Origin: Opitutaceae bacterium
GTDB taxonomy: Bacteria > Verrucomicrobiota > Verrucomicrobiia > Opitutales > Opitutaceae
Assembly: GCA_002713695.1 (NCBI GenBank)
Contig: PAUB01000013.1
Span: 216,001-280,000, forward strand
Direction of reading: 5' to 3'
Length of the DNA stretch: 64,000 nt
The translations under genes and the position numbers were made by a program. Under the pieces are notes generated by a model that made no database searches, had not been told where the DNA came from, and saw only the letters and a program-made list of their open reading frames with translations. The stretch's first letter is position 1, and every line of letters starts with the position of its first letter. This document shows, piece after piece, positions 30,620-39,741 of this stretch.

Positions 30620-31441
30620 ATGGCCAAACGCATCTTTAGCACTGTCCTGCTTTGGGCAATCGTCGCCGGTTCACTCTGGTATTTCCGCACCACTGGCGCC
30701 GTCATATTAATCGGCGTGATCGCCACCCTCACCCTCGGCGAATTCTACAAGCTCCTCGCGGGCGCGAAACTCGCCCCGTTCGACCGCTTGGGCATGATGC
30801 TCGGCGGGCTGATCACGATCTCACCGTGGCTCCAACAGCAGCACGGACTCGCCGCCGAACACTTGTTGGCACTGGCCGTCGTCATCTTCGCTTTCCGCAT
30901 CATCGGCGAACGCACCACCGAGACACGTGTCGAGGCGCTCGCGTCCACCGTCTTCGGCCTCGTTTACGTGGCCTTCATGCTGCAATACCTCGTGCAGATC
31001 GTGATCTTCAATCCCTACGCTCCCGAGCAAGGCTTGATCCTCTTCATCTGGCTGGTCGCGGTTTCTAAGTTCTGCGATGTCGGCGGGCTCCTGACTGGCT
31101 TGGCCATCGGAAAACACAAGATGTCGCCGGAGATCAGCCCGAAGAAGACTTGGGAAGGTGCCATCGGCGGCGTGATCGTTTCGATGGGCGTCGGAGCACT
31201 GATCGCTTGGCTCGCGCGTGACCACCTGCCAGCGCACATCACGCCACTTTACGCCGCATTGATCGCCGGGCCGATCGCAGTAGTCGCCATCGTTTCGGAT
31301 CTGATCGAATCAGTCATCAAACGCCGCGCGGCGATCAAAGACTCCGGCGGTGTCATCCCCGGGATCGGCGGCATGTTCGATGTAAGTGATTCGCTAATCC
31401 TCACCGCCCCGGTCGGATACTTACTGCTGCAACTCTCGTAA
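30620..31441 (+). CDS. cdsA: Phosphatidate cytidylyltransferase CdsA
   Basis: Makes CDP-diacylglycerol from phosphatidate and CTP at the membrane. A 273-residue protein with about seven hydrophobic helices. The conserved part near the C-terminus is 'SPKKTWEGAIGG', then 'SDLIESVIKRRAAIKDSG' and 'IPGIGGMFDVSDSLILTAP'. The usual CdsA signature ends H-G-G-x-x-D-R-x-D; here the His is Ile and the D-R-x-D part reads D-V-S-D. This is a known kind of variation outside Proteobacteria but is noted. Follows uppS. Confidence 0.92.
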   Translation: MAKRIFSTVLLWAIVAGSLWYFRTTGAVILIGVIATLTLGEFYKLLAGAKLAPFDRLGMMLGGLITISPWLQQQHGLAAEHLLALAVVIFAFRIIGERTTETRVEALASTVFGLVYVAFMLQYLVQIVIFNPYAPEQGLILFIWLVAVSKFCDVGGLLTGLAIGKHKMSPEISPKKTWEGAIGGVIVSMGVGALIAWLARDHLPAHITPLYAALIAGPIAVVAIVSDLIESVIKRRAAIKDSGGVIPGIGGMFDVSDSLILTAPVGYLLLQLS

Positions 31442-31704
31442 CTCGTAGGTTAATATAGTTTCGGCCCATGGCTGGTGAATCAAAACCATGATTTAATCTG
31501 GAACTCAGGAACTCAGGAAATGTCCGCACCCAAAATTATTAACTCCGACTTGTCGCGCCGTAGCTAGTAAGAGCGAAGGTCGATTCCCTCTTTCCAGCTT
31601 TCCACATTGAAACCTACCCTGCCTCACGGCTTTGCGATGCCTCGCGGCGAATCATCGTGAGAAGAGTCATTTACTCGCGACGAGTTTAGGAGCAACCTCC
31701 TCGC
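31442..31704. other. Gene-free gap between cdsA and the GNAT gene
   Basis: No gene is seen. A small tandem direct repeat (GGAACTCA-type, two copies) lies near 31500; no terminator was recognised. Confidence 0.4.
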
Positions 31705-32478
31705 ATGGGTAAATACAGCAAAAAATCGTCCAAAGGCGGCTCCCTCACACGGGCGATTGAAGTCTTCGTGGAGGGCGTTGGTTTTACACGAAGCTTCACT
31801 CATCCTTATGTCGGTGAACACATTGGCCCGCTCTGGGTTTTGCGTGATGCCCCACGCAAAAAAGCCGAGGACTACCGTCGCGAAGAATGGTGTGTCTTCA
31901 AGACTCCTGCCGAGGTCGCGGATAAAACTATTCGTGAACACACGCGGGGACGCTTTGCGATCTGCGTATTTCATGGCATCGATTCTCCAGACGAAACTCT
32001 ACGCGTAGATTACAAGGCTCTCGGCTATCGTTTAGGTTATACGGAAGGCGTCATGGTTCACGCGCTTAAACAGATTCCCGCCATCAAATCGCCCGCCACG
32101 ATCAAACAGGTGTTAACCCAAGAACTCGCCGACGCTGTGACCAAGGCCGCTCGCTCGCGGCAGATTCTTCCAGAGCATCTGACAGCCGATGCCCCAATGA
32201 GACTCTATGCTGCCCTGATCGATGGCGAAGTTGTGGGCTGGGTGCGCAGCATCGTTTGTCGACGTGGGTCGTGGGTCTCCAACATGGAAGTGCAGCCTGA
32301 TTTTCGACGTCAGAAAATTGCCTCCGCTCTCCTCGTCAAGATGATGCGCGATGATCGTAAGCAGGGAATAAAAGCCTCCACCCTTACCTCTAGTAAAGCA
32401 GGTGCCAAACTCTATACTACACTCGGCTATCAACCGCTGGGCACTCTGCTTCTCTTCACGCCTCTAAAAGAGCCTTAA
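31705..32478 (+). CDS. GNAT-family N-acetyltransferase
   Basis: A 257-residue protein. The last about 110 residues form a GNAT domain: 'LYAALIDGEVVGWVRSI', the acetyl-CoA loop 'VQPDFRRQKIASALLVKMM' (R-x-x-x-I-A/G pattern) and 'SSKAGAKLYTTLGYQPLGTL'. The N-terminal half also looks like a degenerate second GNAT-type fold ('KALGYRLGYTEGVMVHAL'), so it may be a two-domain acetyltransferase. Substrate unknown. It is not close to cdsA (about 260 bp gap). Confidence 0.78.
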   Translation: MGKYSKKSSKGGSLTRAIEVFVEGVGFTRSFTHPYVGEHIGPLWVLRDAPRKKAEDYRREEWCVFKTPAEVADKTIREHTRGRFAICVFHGIDSPDETLRVDYKALGYRLGYTEGVMVHALKQIPAIKSPATIKQVLTQELADAVTKAARSRQILPEHLTADAPMRLYAALIDGEVVGWVRSIVCRRGSWVSNMEVQPDFRRQKIASALLVKMMRDDRKQGIKASTLTSSKAGAKLYTTLGYQPLGTLLLFTPLKEP

Positions 32479-32528
32479 CCTTTCCAAAACCTGCAATCCC
32501 GCAGTGCAGCTTTACCCCACCCCACATC

Positions 32529-33640
32529 ATGCCGATTACTCGCACTGCTACGCTCGACCTGCATCTCCTTGCTAGGATCACGAATCTGCTACTCCCCGCC
32601 ACCTTGGTTGTCACCCTGCTCGCAGGTTTACTGATCTCGTTCTATTTTCATTTTCTCACAGTGGCGTTGCTGATGCTGAATCTACTGAACGTCGCCTACC
32701 TCTTCGTCCAGCGCCGCCACACCATCTTGCGCAATTTCGGCATTCTCGGTCAGGCGCGCTACTTCATGTAGAGTATCGGCCCGGAACTGCGCCAATACTT
32801 CTTTGCCAATGATATTGAGGAGCGCCCTTTCAATCGGGCCGAGCGGGCCGAAGTCTATCGCAAATCGCGTGGGATCGATTCGACCGGCGCTTTCGGTTCG
32901 CTGTGTGAATATGATCGGGATGAAATTAAGCTGCGCCACTCGCTTTTCCCCACGCCTCACAACGAGCTGATGCCCTAAGAATTAAAGGTCGGCGAAGCCC
33001 GTGGTTTGGCGACCACTTATACGTTGCATCACCCGATCATGATCAGCGCCATGAGCTATGGCGCCCTCAGCGCTTACGCCGTCGAAGCCTTGAGCATCGG
33101 GGCCAAAGAAGCCGGTATCTTGATAAACACCGGCGAAGGGGGGCTTCCCGAAATACCACCTTCGGGGAGGATCAGACCTTATTTTTCAATTTGGCACCGC
33201 GAAGTTTGGATTGCGCCATCCCGACGGCAGCCTCGATGACGAAGCGTTTGAAAAACTCTGTGAGCAGCCCAAGATCAAGATGATCGAGATCAAACTTTCT
33301 CAGGGCGCCAAATCCGGCAAAGGCGGTATTATGCCGAAAGAGAAAATCAGCAAAGAGATCTCTGAATTGCGCGGCGTCGGACGCGACCACGACGTCGTTT
33401 CACCTCCGGGGCATGTCGAATGCAAAGACATCACCTCGACGATAGAGTTCATCAGCCATGTTCAAGAGATCAGCGGCTTACCTACCGGGATTAAGCTGTG
33501 CCTCGGTTCACCCCGTGAATTCGAGGACTTGGTGAAAGAGATAATCAAGCAGGATACTTTCCCCGACTTCATCACCGTCGATGGCGCCGAGGGTGGCACT
33601 GGCGCTGCACCCACTGCCTTTCTCGATGGAGTCGATCTTC
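32529..33640 (+). pseudogene. Degraded glutamate-synthase-like FMN protein (GltB2-type)
   Basis: Reads as a broken FMN-binding glutamate-synthase-domain protein. The N-terminus has two membrane helices ('LVVTLLAGLLISFYF'), then a TAG at 32769-32771, the segment 'SIGPELRQYFFANDIEERPF', a TAA at 32976-32978, then 'HPIMISAMSYGALSAYAVEA'. At the G6 run 33138-33143 one extra G moves the frame, after which 'PKYHLRGGSDLIFQFGTAKF' and 'TVDGAEGGTGAAP' follow. The FMN and catalytic C-terminal part after that is missing. Intact relatives are about 500 residues. Confidence 0.85.
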
Positions 33641-33775
33641 CTCGGAGTCATCTTTTTGAGCGCCCTCGAAATTTTGATCCTCCGCAGCCAAGAACTCGCC
33701 TTCCTCCGCGACGCCTTTGTACGCTCCACGACACCGCAGAAAAACGACGGCCCCACGAACAAATAAGACCGGCGC

Positions 33776-34372
33776 TTATTTGGCTTTGATCAGCTTTTCG
33801 ATGTGCCCGAGCACATGCTGGCGGCCCTCCTTGCTGACCGATGAGGTCACAAATATCTCTGGTGGCGTAGTCACACCCGCCAGGACTTCTCGGCGGAACT
33901 TCGCGACGTTCGATTGGGTTTTCCCGGAGGACTGCTTGTCCGCCTTGGTGAAGACGAGGGAAAAGGGGACGCCAGCTTCCGCCATCCAAGTAACAAATCG
34001 TTGGTCGATCTTTTGTGGAGGCAGGCGTGAATCGATCAACACATAGGTATGCACGAGGGTCTCGCGCGCCTCGAGATAGTCGGCCACCGCGACATTAAAC
34101 TCCGCGCGTTGCTGTTTGGAAACTTTCGCAAACCCATAGCCCGGCAAATCCACGAGCTGCCACTGACGATTAATATCAAAGAAATTGATCAGCTGCGTCT
34201 TCCCCGGTGTGCCGGAAACCTTCGCGAGCCCCTTCCTCCCCGTGAGCAAATTGATCAAGGTGGATTTGCCCACATTAGAACGACCGATGAAGGCAAACTC
34301 CGGTAGGACTGCCTTCGGGCACGACTTCAAATCGGGCGCGCTGGTGGCAAAGTTTGCAGTGTTAATGTTCAT
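33776..34372 (-). CDS. engB: Ribosome-biogenesis GTPase YsxC/EngB
   Basis: A 198-residue GTPase needed for large-subunit assembly in many bacteria. G1 'GRSNVGKST', G2 Thr in 'GTPGKTQLINF', G3 'DLPGYG', G4 'TKAD' and G5 'TSSVSKEG' are all present. The start at 34372 fits the usual short N-terminus ('NFATSAPDLKSCPKAVLPE'). Divergent from the small gene at 34441 with a 68-bp gap. Confidence 0.96.
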   Translation of the reverse strand: MNINTANFATSAPDLKSCPKAVLPEFAFIGRSNVGKSTLINLLTGRKGLAKVSGTPGKTQLINFFDINRQWQLVDLPGYGFAKVSKQQRAEFNVAVADYLEARETLVHTYVLIDSRLPPQKIDQRFVTWMAEAGVPFSLVFTKADKQSSGKTQSNVAKFRREVLAGVTTPPEIFVTSSVSKEGRQHVLGHIEKLIKAK

Positions 34373-34440
34373 CGCGTGAGGATGGCGGACGAAAAAGACC
34401 CTTGGCGACCCAAAGTTTTCCCCTCCATTCTACACCACGC

Positions 34441-34689
34441 ATGTCCACCACTTCGTCGCACACTCTCGATTGGCTAATTCGCCACCACGCTTCCGGCGCC
34501 CAACGCCTGCCCAGCTTTGCGGAACGGATGGTGCTCTTCGCCGCTGCCGCCGAGCTCGATGAAAGCCTCAAGGCTAAAGGTGCCGGATCGTTACGCACCA
34601 ACGACACCGCCATGCACGTCTCACAACGGGCCATCGCGCTCAATCGCACGAAGGCTCACTTCAAGAGCGATAACCGCACTGCGGTGTGA
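34441..34689 (+). CDS. Small conserved-looking protein of unknown function
   Basis: An 82-residue hydrophilic, mostly helical protein ('SHTLDWLIRHHASGAQRLPSF'), without signal peptide or membrane helix. I do not recognise its family. The ATG at 34441 is taken instead of 34402 because the upstream codons overlap the divergent promoter area of engB. It lies 53 bp before the first hydroxylase paralogue on the same strand, so co-transcription is possible. Confidence 0.5.
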   Translation: MSTTSSHTLDWLIRHHASGAQRLPSFAERMVLFAAAAELDESLKAKGAGSLRTNDTAMHVSQRAIALNRTKAHFKSDNRTAV

Positions 34690-34742
34690 AGCCTGATCCT
34701 GCTATCTTGCCACGTTGCGAGATTGCGTCAGGCTGATTTCCG

Positions 34743-35750
34743 ATGTCTGATCAACAGCGTAAACCCCGCGCCGAAGAATATGTGGCCGAAGGTCGCAATG
34801 CCCGTGGCGAATGGCGACCACCCTACCCGATTCGCTACGCGCCGTTACTCCAGTGGCCGGTGCGATTAAAGGCGCTATTCAAGTGGACCTTTGGTTGGCC
34901 CGGATTTTTGTGGCCCGTCAATCTATCGCTGCTGCTGATCTCGATCGTCTCATGGTATTTCACCCAACCTGAGATCATCCGTTGTGTAGATTTTGAGTTT
35001 AGCTGGATCGCCCAGATCTGGCTGCGAAACCAAGTCATGATGTGGCTCTACTACGGTGGGTTTCACTACTACCTCTACATCAAAAAAGGCGAAGGTCGGA
35101 ACAAGAAATACGATCCCAATTGGCCCGCTGAAGACAGTCGTCTCTTCCTTTTTCGCGACCAAGTTTACGACAATGTATTCTGGACCGCAGGTGTAGCTGG
35201 GATGATCTGGACCGGCTACGAAGTCCTCGCGATGTGGCTCTTCGCCAATGGTCACATCCCATGGCTCGAATGGGCGCGGAATCCGATCTGGTTTGTGGCG
35301 TGGTTTTTCATCATCCCCTTCTGGCGCGAATTTCATTTCTACTGGGTGCATCGGCTCATCCATTGGAAGCCGCTCTATAAACACGTGCACTACTTGCACC
35401 ATAAGAACAAAAATCCCAACGCGTGGTCAGGCATGGCGATGCATCCAATCGAGACCATGCTCTACTTGAGCGTGTGCATGATCCATTTTGTGGTGCCCTC
35501 GCATCCGATTCATTTCCTCTTCGATCTACAGCATGCAGCCTTGGGGCCAGCCAATGGGCACCACGGTTATGAAGGTCCTATCGTGAAAGGCAAAGTGCCC
35601 ACGGGCTCCTATTTTCATTACCTCCACCACCGCTATTTCGAGTGCAACTACGGCGAAAGCACGATTCCGCTCGACCGTTGGTTCGGCACGTTTCGTGACG
35701 GCTTACCGGACGGAGAAGGCTCCAAACTAGCCGAAGAGCACAAAGACTGA
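34743..35750 (+). CDS. Fatty acid hydroxylase / sterol desaturase family protein, paralogue 1
   Basis: A 335-residue membrane di-iron oxygenase-like protein with five or more hydrophobic segments. The His clusters of the superfamily are 'HFYWVHRLIHWKPLY', 'HVHYLHHKN' and 'FHYLHHRYFECNYG', which bind the di-iron centre. 'SGMAMHPIETMLYL' is also typical. Such enzymes insert an oxygen or double bond into lipids or sterol-like substrates, using an electron donor; the substrate here is unknown. A close paralogue follows 87 bp downstream. Confidence 0.9.
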   Translation: MSDQQRKPRAEEYVAEGRNARGEWRPPYPIRYAPLLQWPVRLKALFKWTFGWPGFLWPVNLSLLLISIVSWYFTQPEIIRCVDFEFSWIAQIWLRNQVMMWLYYGGFHYYLYIKKGEGRNKKYDPNWPAEDSRLFLFRDQVYDNVFWTAGVAGMIWTGYEVLAMWLFANGHIPWLEWARNPIWFVAWFFIIPFWREFHFYWVHRLIHWKPLYKHVHYLHHKNKNPNAWSGMAMHPIETMLYLSVCMIHFVVPSHPIHFLFDLQHAALGPANGHHGYEGPIVKGKVPTGSYFHYLHHRYFECNYGESTIPLDRWFGTFRDGLPDGEGSKLAEEHKD

Positions 35751-35837
35751 CCTCTTACGAAAAAACTCATTTCGATCGCTCGACATGAATTTTCAAAGAC
35801 TTGTCGCGACCAACTGTTTGAGACAATCTGACCATTG

Positions 35838-36845
35838 ATGTCCACCGACACATCCAGCCCAAACTCTGAGCTGAGCGATAAATACGCTCACAATGCTCGC
35901 GGCGAATGGCGCCCGGATTATCCCATCAAGCATGCCCCCTTGCTCCAGTGGTCCGTGCGATTCAAAGCCATCGCCAAATGGTTCTTCGGTTGGCCCGGCT
36001 ACCTCTGGCCCCAAAATATCAGCTATCTGACCATCACCCTTACAGTGTGGTTTCTCACTCAACCCGACATCACCCGTTGCGTGACGTTTGAAGCGGATTG
36101 GATGCTACAGATTCTCTCCCGAAACATGGTGCTCATGTGGCTCTTTTACGGTGGCCTTTACTACTACCTCTACATCCGCAAAGCGGAGGGCACCAAAACC
36201 AAGTTCGATGCGAAATGGCCCACGCGAAACAGCCGCGTCTTTCTCTTTCGCGATCAGGTTAAGGATAACATCTTCTGGACCTGTGGTGTCGCCGGACTCA
36301 TCTGGACCGGCTATGAAGTCCTCACCCTCTGGCTCTACGCCAATCACTACATTCCATGGCTGCTTTGGTCAGAGCACCCCGTCTATTTTGTATTATGGTT
36401 TCTCATGATCCCGATATGGCGTGATTTCCATTTCTATTGGATCCACCGTCTTAGCCATTGGAAGCCGCTCTACAAAAACGTGCACTACCTGCACCATAAG
36501 AATATCAACCCCAACCCCTGGTCGGGCATGGCCATGCATCCAGTGGAAACCCTGCTCTACCTGAGCGTAGTCGCTATCCATTGGATCGTGCCTTCCCACC
36601 CGCTTCACGCCCTCTTCACGATGCAACACGCCGTGATGGGTGCCGCCCACGGCCATCACGGTTTCGAAGGCCCTTTGGTTAAAGGGAAAATACCCTCGAG
36701 CAGTTATTTCCATTACCTTCACCATCGCTACTTCGAAAGTAATTACGGAGGCAGCACGCTCCCCTTGGATCAATGGTTCGGGACCTTCCGCGAAGGCCTC
36801 CCCGAAGGCGAAGGTTCCAAGCTTGCCGAAGAGCAAGTGATCTAA
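35838..36845 (+). CDS. Fatty acid hydroxylase / sterol desaturase family protein, paralogue 2
   Basis: 335 residues, the same length as the preceding gene and about two-thirds identical by eye over the whole length, so this is a tandem duplication. All His clusters are kept ('HFYWIHRLSHWKPLY', 'HVHYLHHKN' becomes 'NVHYLHHKN', and 'FHYLHHRYFESNYG'). The ATG at 35838 is used; a TTG one codon upstream is equivalent. Differences are concentrated in the membrane segments ('LTITLTVWFLTQP' versus 'LLISIVSWYFTQP'), which could alter substrate fit. Confidence 0.9.
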   Translation: MSTDTSSPNSELSDKYAHNARGEWRPDYPIKHAPLLQWSVRFKAIAKWFFGWPGYLWPQNISYLTITLTVWFLTQPDITRCVTFEADWMLQILSRNMVLMWLFYGGLYYYLYIRKAEGTKTKFDAKWPTRNSRVFLFRDQVKDNIFWTCGVAGLIWTGYEVLTLWLYANHYIPWLLWSEHPVYFVLWFLMIPIWRDFHFYWIHRLSHWKPLYKNVHYLHHKNINPNPWSGMAMHPVETLLYLSVVAIHWIVPSHPLHALFTMQHAVMGAAHGHHGFEGPLVKGKIPSSSYFHYLHHRYFESNYGGSTLPLDQWFGTFREGLPEGEGSKLAEEQVI

Positions 36846-36846
36846 A

Positions 36847-37260
36847 CTAGGGCTGAATCACGCGATTAGGAGCTGTCCCTGCCGGCAAATTATCGCAGAA
36901 CTCGATTACGTTTCCATCGGGATCGGCCGTGAAGATTTGCCGCGCCCCATCAGGTCGCGCCTTAGGACCTCGAAACTCTACCCCTGCTGCTCCCAATCGT
37001 GTCTCCACTGCATCGAGATCTGAAACCAACAGCGCAAAATGTCCGCTGTGACTGCCGCGATCCTCGGCGCAAATACCGATGAGATGTAATTCCTGCTGAG
37101 CACCAATCCGAAACCAAGCCCCAGGAAAAGGAAACGCCGGACGTGGCAATGACTCCAACTCCAGCACATCGGCATAAAACCGTTCACACGCCGAAACATC
37201 AGCGACGTTGAACGCGACATGGTTAAGTTCGAGTATCTTGTAGTCATCAGAGGTATCCAT
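36847..37260 (-). CDS. VOC (glyoxalase/bleomycin-resistance fold) family protein
   Basis: A 137-residue two-module VOC protein. 'LNHVAFNVADVSACERFYADVL' gives the first metal His, 'LHLIGICAE' and 'HFALLVSDLDAVETRL' the middle strands, and 'IFTADPDGNVIEFCDN' the C-terminal Glu ligand. The fold covers isomerases, dioxygenases and resistance proteins; the reaction is unknown. The ATG at 37260 gives the standard N-terminus. It converges with the hydroxylase pair. Confidence 0.88.
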   Translation of the reverse strand: MDTSDDYKILELNHVAFNVADVSACERFYADVLELESLPRPAFPFPGAWFRIGAQQELHLIGICAEDRGSHSGHFALLVSDLDAVETRLGAAGVEFRGPKARPDGARQIFTADPDGNVIEFCDNLPAGTAPNRVIQP

Positions 37261-37317
37261 GGATAAATTTATAGCACATCCAAATGGCATTCAGCAAACC
37301 AAGGGATCCAGAGCTCT

Positions 37318-37717
37318 CTATTTCAAAGTCCCACGAATCGTTGCTTTGATCTGAGCTTCGGTTTGCGACTTGGAGATGCGAGCAATCACTTCACCACTGC
37401 TAGCATCGATCAAAAGAAGGAATCCGCTGGCTTTGCGCTGAGACTCATAAGCTGCAGTCACTTTAAGGCTCTAGCCATGAGCGCGGCCTGAGATTTGGAA
37501 AAGTCGTTACTATGATCCAACGTCACAAAGAGAATGGGTTCGCCTTCAAAGCTGGGCTTAACTGCGGAGAGCTTCGGCTCGAGAACTTTGCAGGATGAGC
37601 AGATATCCGAGTAGAACATCAGCCCCAAAGTCTTTGGCTCAGTCGCACCTGAGGCCGAGGCAAAGTTTACACCACAAAGGGCCAGCGTGAGAGCGAGAAT
37701 CGTCAATATTTTTTCAT
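37318..37717 (-). pseudogene. Exported thioredoxin-fold protein gene with two frameshifts
   Basis: From ATG at 37717 the frame reads Met-Lys-Lys-Tyr-stop, because an A run (T6 at 37709-37714 on the plus strand) is one base short; with one more A it would read 'MKKILTILALTLALCGV', a good signal peptide. The body has the C-x-x-C 'YSDICSSCKVLEP' and 'ILFVTLDHSNDFSKSQA'. A second shift near 37466 breaks 'ARALK' from 'VTAAYESQRKASGFLLLIDA', which ends at TAG 37318-37320. Two independent breaks support a dead gene, though the homopolymer site could be a sequence error. Confidence 0.75.
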
Positions 37718-37880
37718 CGGTAATTCCTAATTTAAATCATCATGTTATCTCCCGAGGTATTCGGGTGTTTCACTAAGCGAGAGCGCCCGTTGCCTGCACT
37801 TATTCCTCAAAGCAGAGTTATTGTATGTTACGTTTTCGCTGCACTTGCTTCCAAGTCCTCCTGAATCAGAATGATCTCAC

Positions 37881-38531
37881 ATGACACCCACAGCCGATGT
37901 AATTTATGAAGATGAGCACCTGCTTGTATTGAATAAAGCATCTGGCGTGCTGACCGAGGGAGGGAGTGAAAGAGAAGACGACCTCGAACAAATCGCGACC
38001 CGCCATGTCGGCAAACCTTTGCATTGCTGCCACCGACTTGATCGCTTGACGAGTGGCGCTGTTCTCTTGCGTAAAAACGGACACTACAAAGCCGAACTGG
38101 CCGACCTATTCGAGAAACGACAGATCCGGAAATTATACTGGGCGCTCGTCGAAGGCGTATGGCCGACCTCACTTCGTCGGATCGAAACGCAGGTCGCGCC
38201 GGTCGGATCGGGCGTCTGGTCCAATGTTGAATCCCGAGGAAAATCAGCCATCTCTACATTTCAAATTCTTGGAAAGTCGCGTGAGAGCAATCTCACTTGG
38301 CTCAACGTGTTACTCAAAACCGGCCGCACCCATCAGGCGCGGCTTCATTGTCTGAAAGGCGGTTGTCCGGTCATCGGCGATCCGTTTTACGGTTCAAAGA
38401 AACCAGCTGAACTCTTCGGATTGCACGCGCGCGAACTGCGCTTTCGTCATCCCGCTACGAATGAAGACCTAAAGCTTATCGCGCCACCTCCCGCTAATTG
38501 GGACGCCACGTTGGCCAGCATTAATCGCTGA
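37881..38531 (+). CDS. RluA-family RNA pseudouridine synthase
   Basis: A 216-residue pseudouridine synthase. The catalytic motif 'HRLDRLTSGAVLL' places the active Asp at residue 54. Other family parts are 'VIYEDEHLLVLNKASGVLT', 'KLYWALVEG' and 'LKTGRTHQARLHCLKGGCPVIGD'. No S4 domain. It is short compared with RluC/RluD (about 320), like the single-domain RluA group. Target uridine cannot be assigned. Its last codons overlap the 3' end of the peptidase pseudogene on the other strand. Confidence 0.92.
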   Translation: MTPTADVIYEDEHLLVLNKASGVLTEGGSEREDDLEQIATRHVGKPLHCCHRLDRLTSGAVLLRKNGHYKAELADLFEKRQIRKLYWALVEGVWPTSLRRIETQVAPVGSGVWSNVESRGKSAISTFQILGKSRESNLTWLNVLLKTGRTHQARLHCLKGGCPVIGDPFYGSKKPAELFGLHARELRFRHPATNEDLKLIAPPPANWDATLASINR

Positions 38532-39681
38532 ACTTGATCTCCAATAACACTGCCGTGTGCAAGTGCTGCACAAGATAGCGGTAGCTGGCATAGCCGTAAC
38601 CATTCGCGCCCCAAGCGGGTCCCCACTAATTCTTAAATATGAAAGTCGTGTCTTCGAGCCTTCCCGTCGGACTGCGATACCCCACGAGTGTGACGGCGTG
38701 GTCGTAGCTTGGGTTTTGCGTATCGAGCAACGCGTCGCGGGCGTTGTGAAATTGTGGCCAGCCCGTGCCAATCGTAATCGGCAGCCCGGTGTTGAGCGCC
38801 TGCACGATATTATTGAGTCGCGTGGCATTGTCGCGACCGGGCGCGCGATGAACCGAGCCTTGGGTCCGCGCCCGCCCTTCGGCGATGACCTCCTCTGGGG
38901 GATCATCGACGGTGTTGCTAAGGCGCCGCATCGTATTGGGCATACTGCTACTCAGCGGGACTCCGTAACTGCGTAACGCCGTCACCACTTCGGTGAGGGC
39001 AAAACCCGTATCCGCATCCTCACCGGTGCGCGCATTCGCCGAGGCCGGACGGTTGATCGACTTCAAAGTCGCTCAGATGAGGTATTCCTAGGAAAACTTA
39101 TCCACCTCTCCGGTGTTCTCTGCGTGGAGAAATTCCATGGCGCTCACCACCGCAAACACGGCGCAACCCGGACGACGCCCCTGATCCTTGGCATAAAGCC
39201 CCAACTCACGAAACCGCGGACGTAAATCCAGCCCGTCAGGTGCAATCTCAGCGGTTTGCCCAAACGCGCAGAATGCTTTTTCAAATTTTGACTTCGCCTA
39301 CGTATTTTGGACCGCTCTTCGTTTGGATGCCTGCTTCGCCAATCGCGCCTCACGCGCGGGACGGCTTTTTTCCTGAGCAAGATCACTCGCCCGTTCCACT
39401 TCCGGATCATAACCGAATCCAAGCTGCCATTGCGGAGGCATGTCGCCCAGTTTGACCGAGGCCATGCCACCGCGATGAAGAAACGTCACCGGGCGAGCCG
39501 AAATCGATTTGATGACCACATCCTCGTATTTCTTTTCACCCACTTCGAGGACGGCCAATCGATCCCCTTTTTTAAAGCGTTGCCCTTCCTCAGCCAAGGA
39601 AGCCGATGGCGTCACCAGCAGCCAAATCAGTGCAATGATCCAAGCGCAAAGAAAGCTACGACATGTCAGTGGCGATTGCAT
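38521..39681 (-). pseudogene. Exported papain-type (C1) cysteine peptidase gene with several stops
   Basis: The N-terminal part has a signal peptide (ending 'SASLAEE') and an SH3-like region ('QRFKKGDRLAVLEVGEKKYE') and stops at 39298-39300. In another frame the peptidase domain follows: 'KDQGRRPGCAVFAVVSAMEF' with the catalytic Cys, TAG at 39088-39090 and TGA at 39073-39075, then 'HAVTLVGYRSPTG' with the catalytic His, and a TAG at 38626-38628 replacing the Ser codon of 'N-S-W-G' ('IFKN' stop 'WGPAWGANGYGYASY'). At least four stops and one frameshift show a clear pseudogene. Confidence 0.88.
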
Positions 39682-39741
39682 ACAATGGGCTGAATCTTGG
39701 ATTTGATCACACAGCAGTCGATCATAGACTAATCGCTTGGT

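Noticed and set aside
33626..33766. 46-codon frame with one membrane segment after the FMN pseudogene
   Set aside because: It may be a remnant of the pseudogene in another frame; no start signal or homology supports a separate gene.
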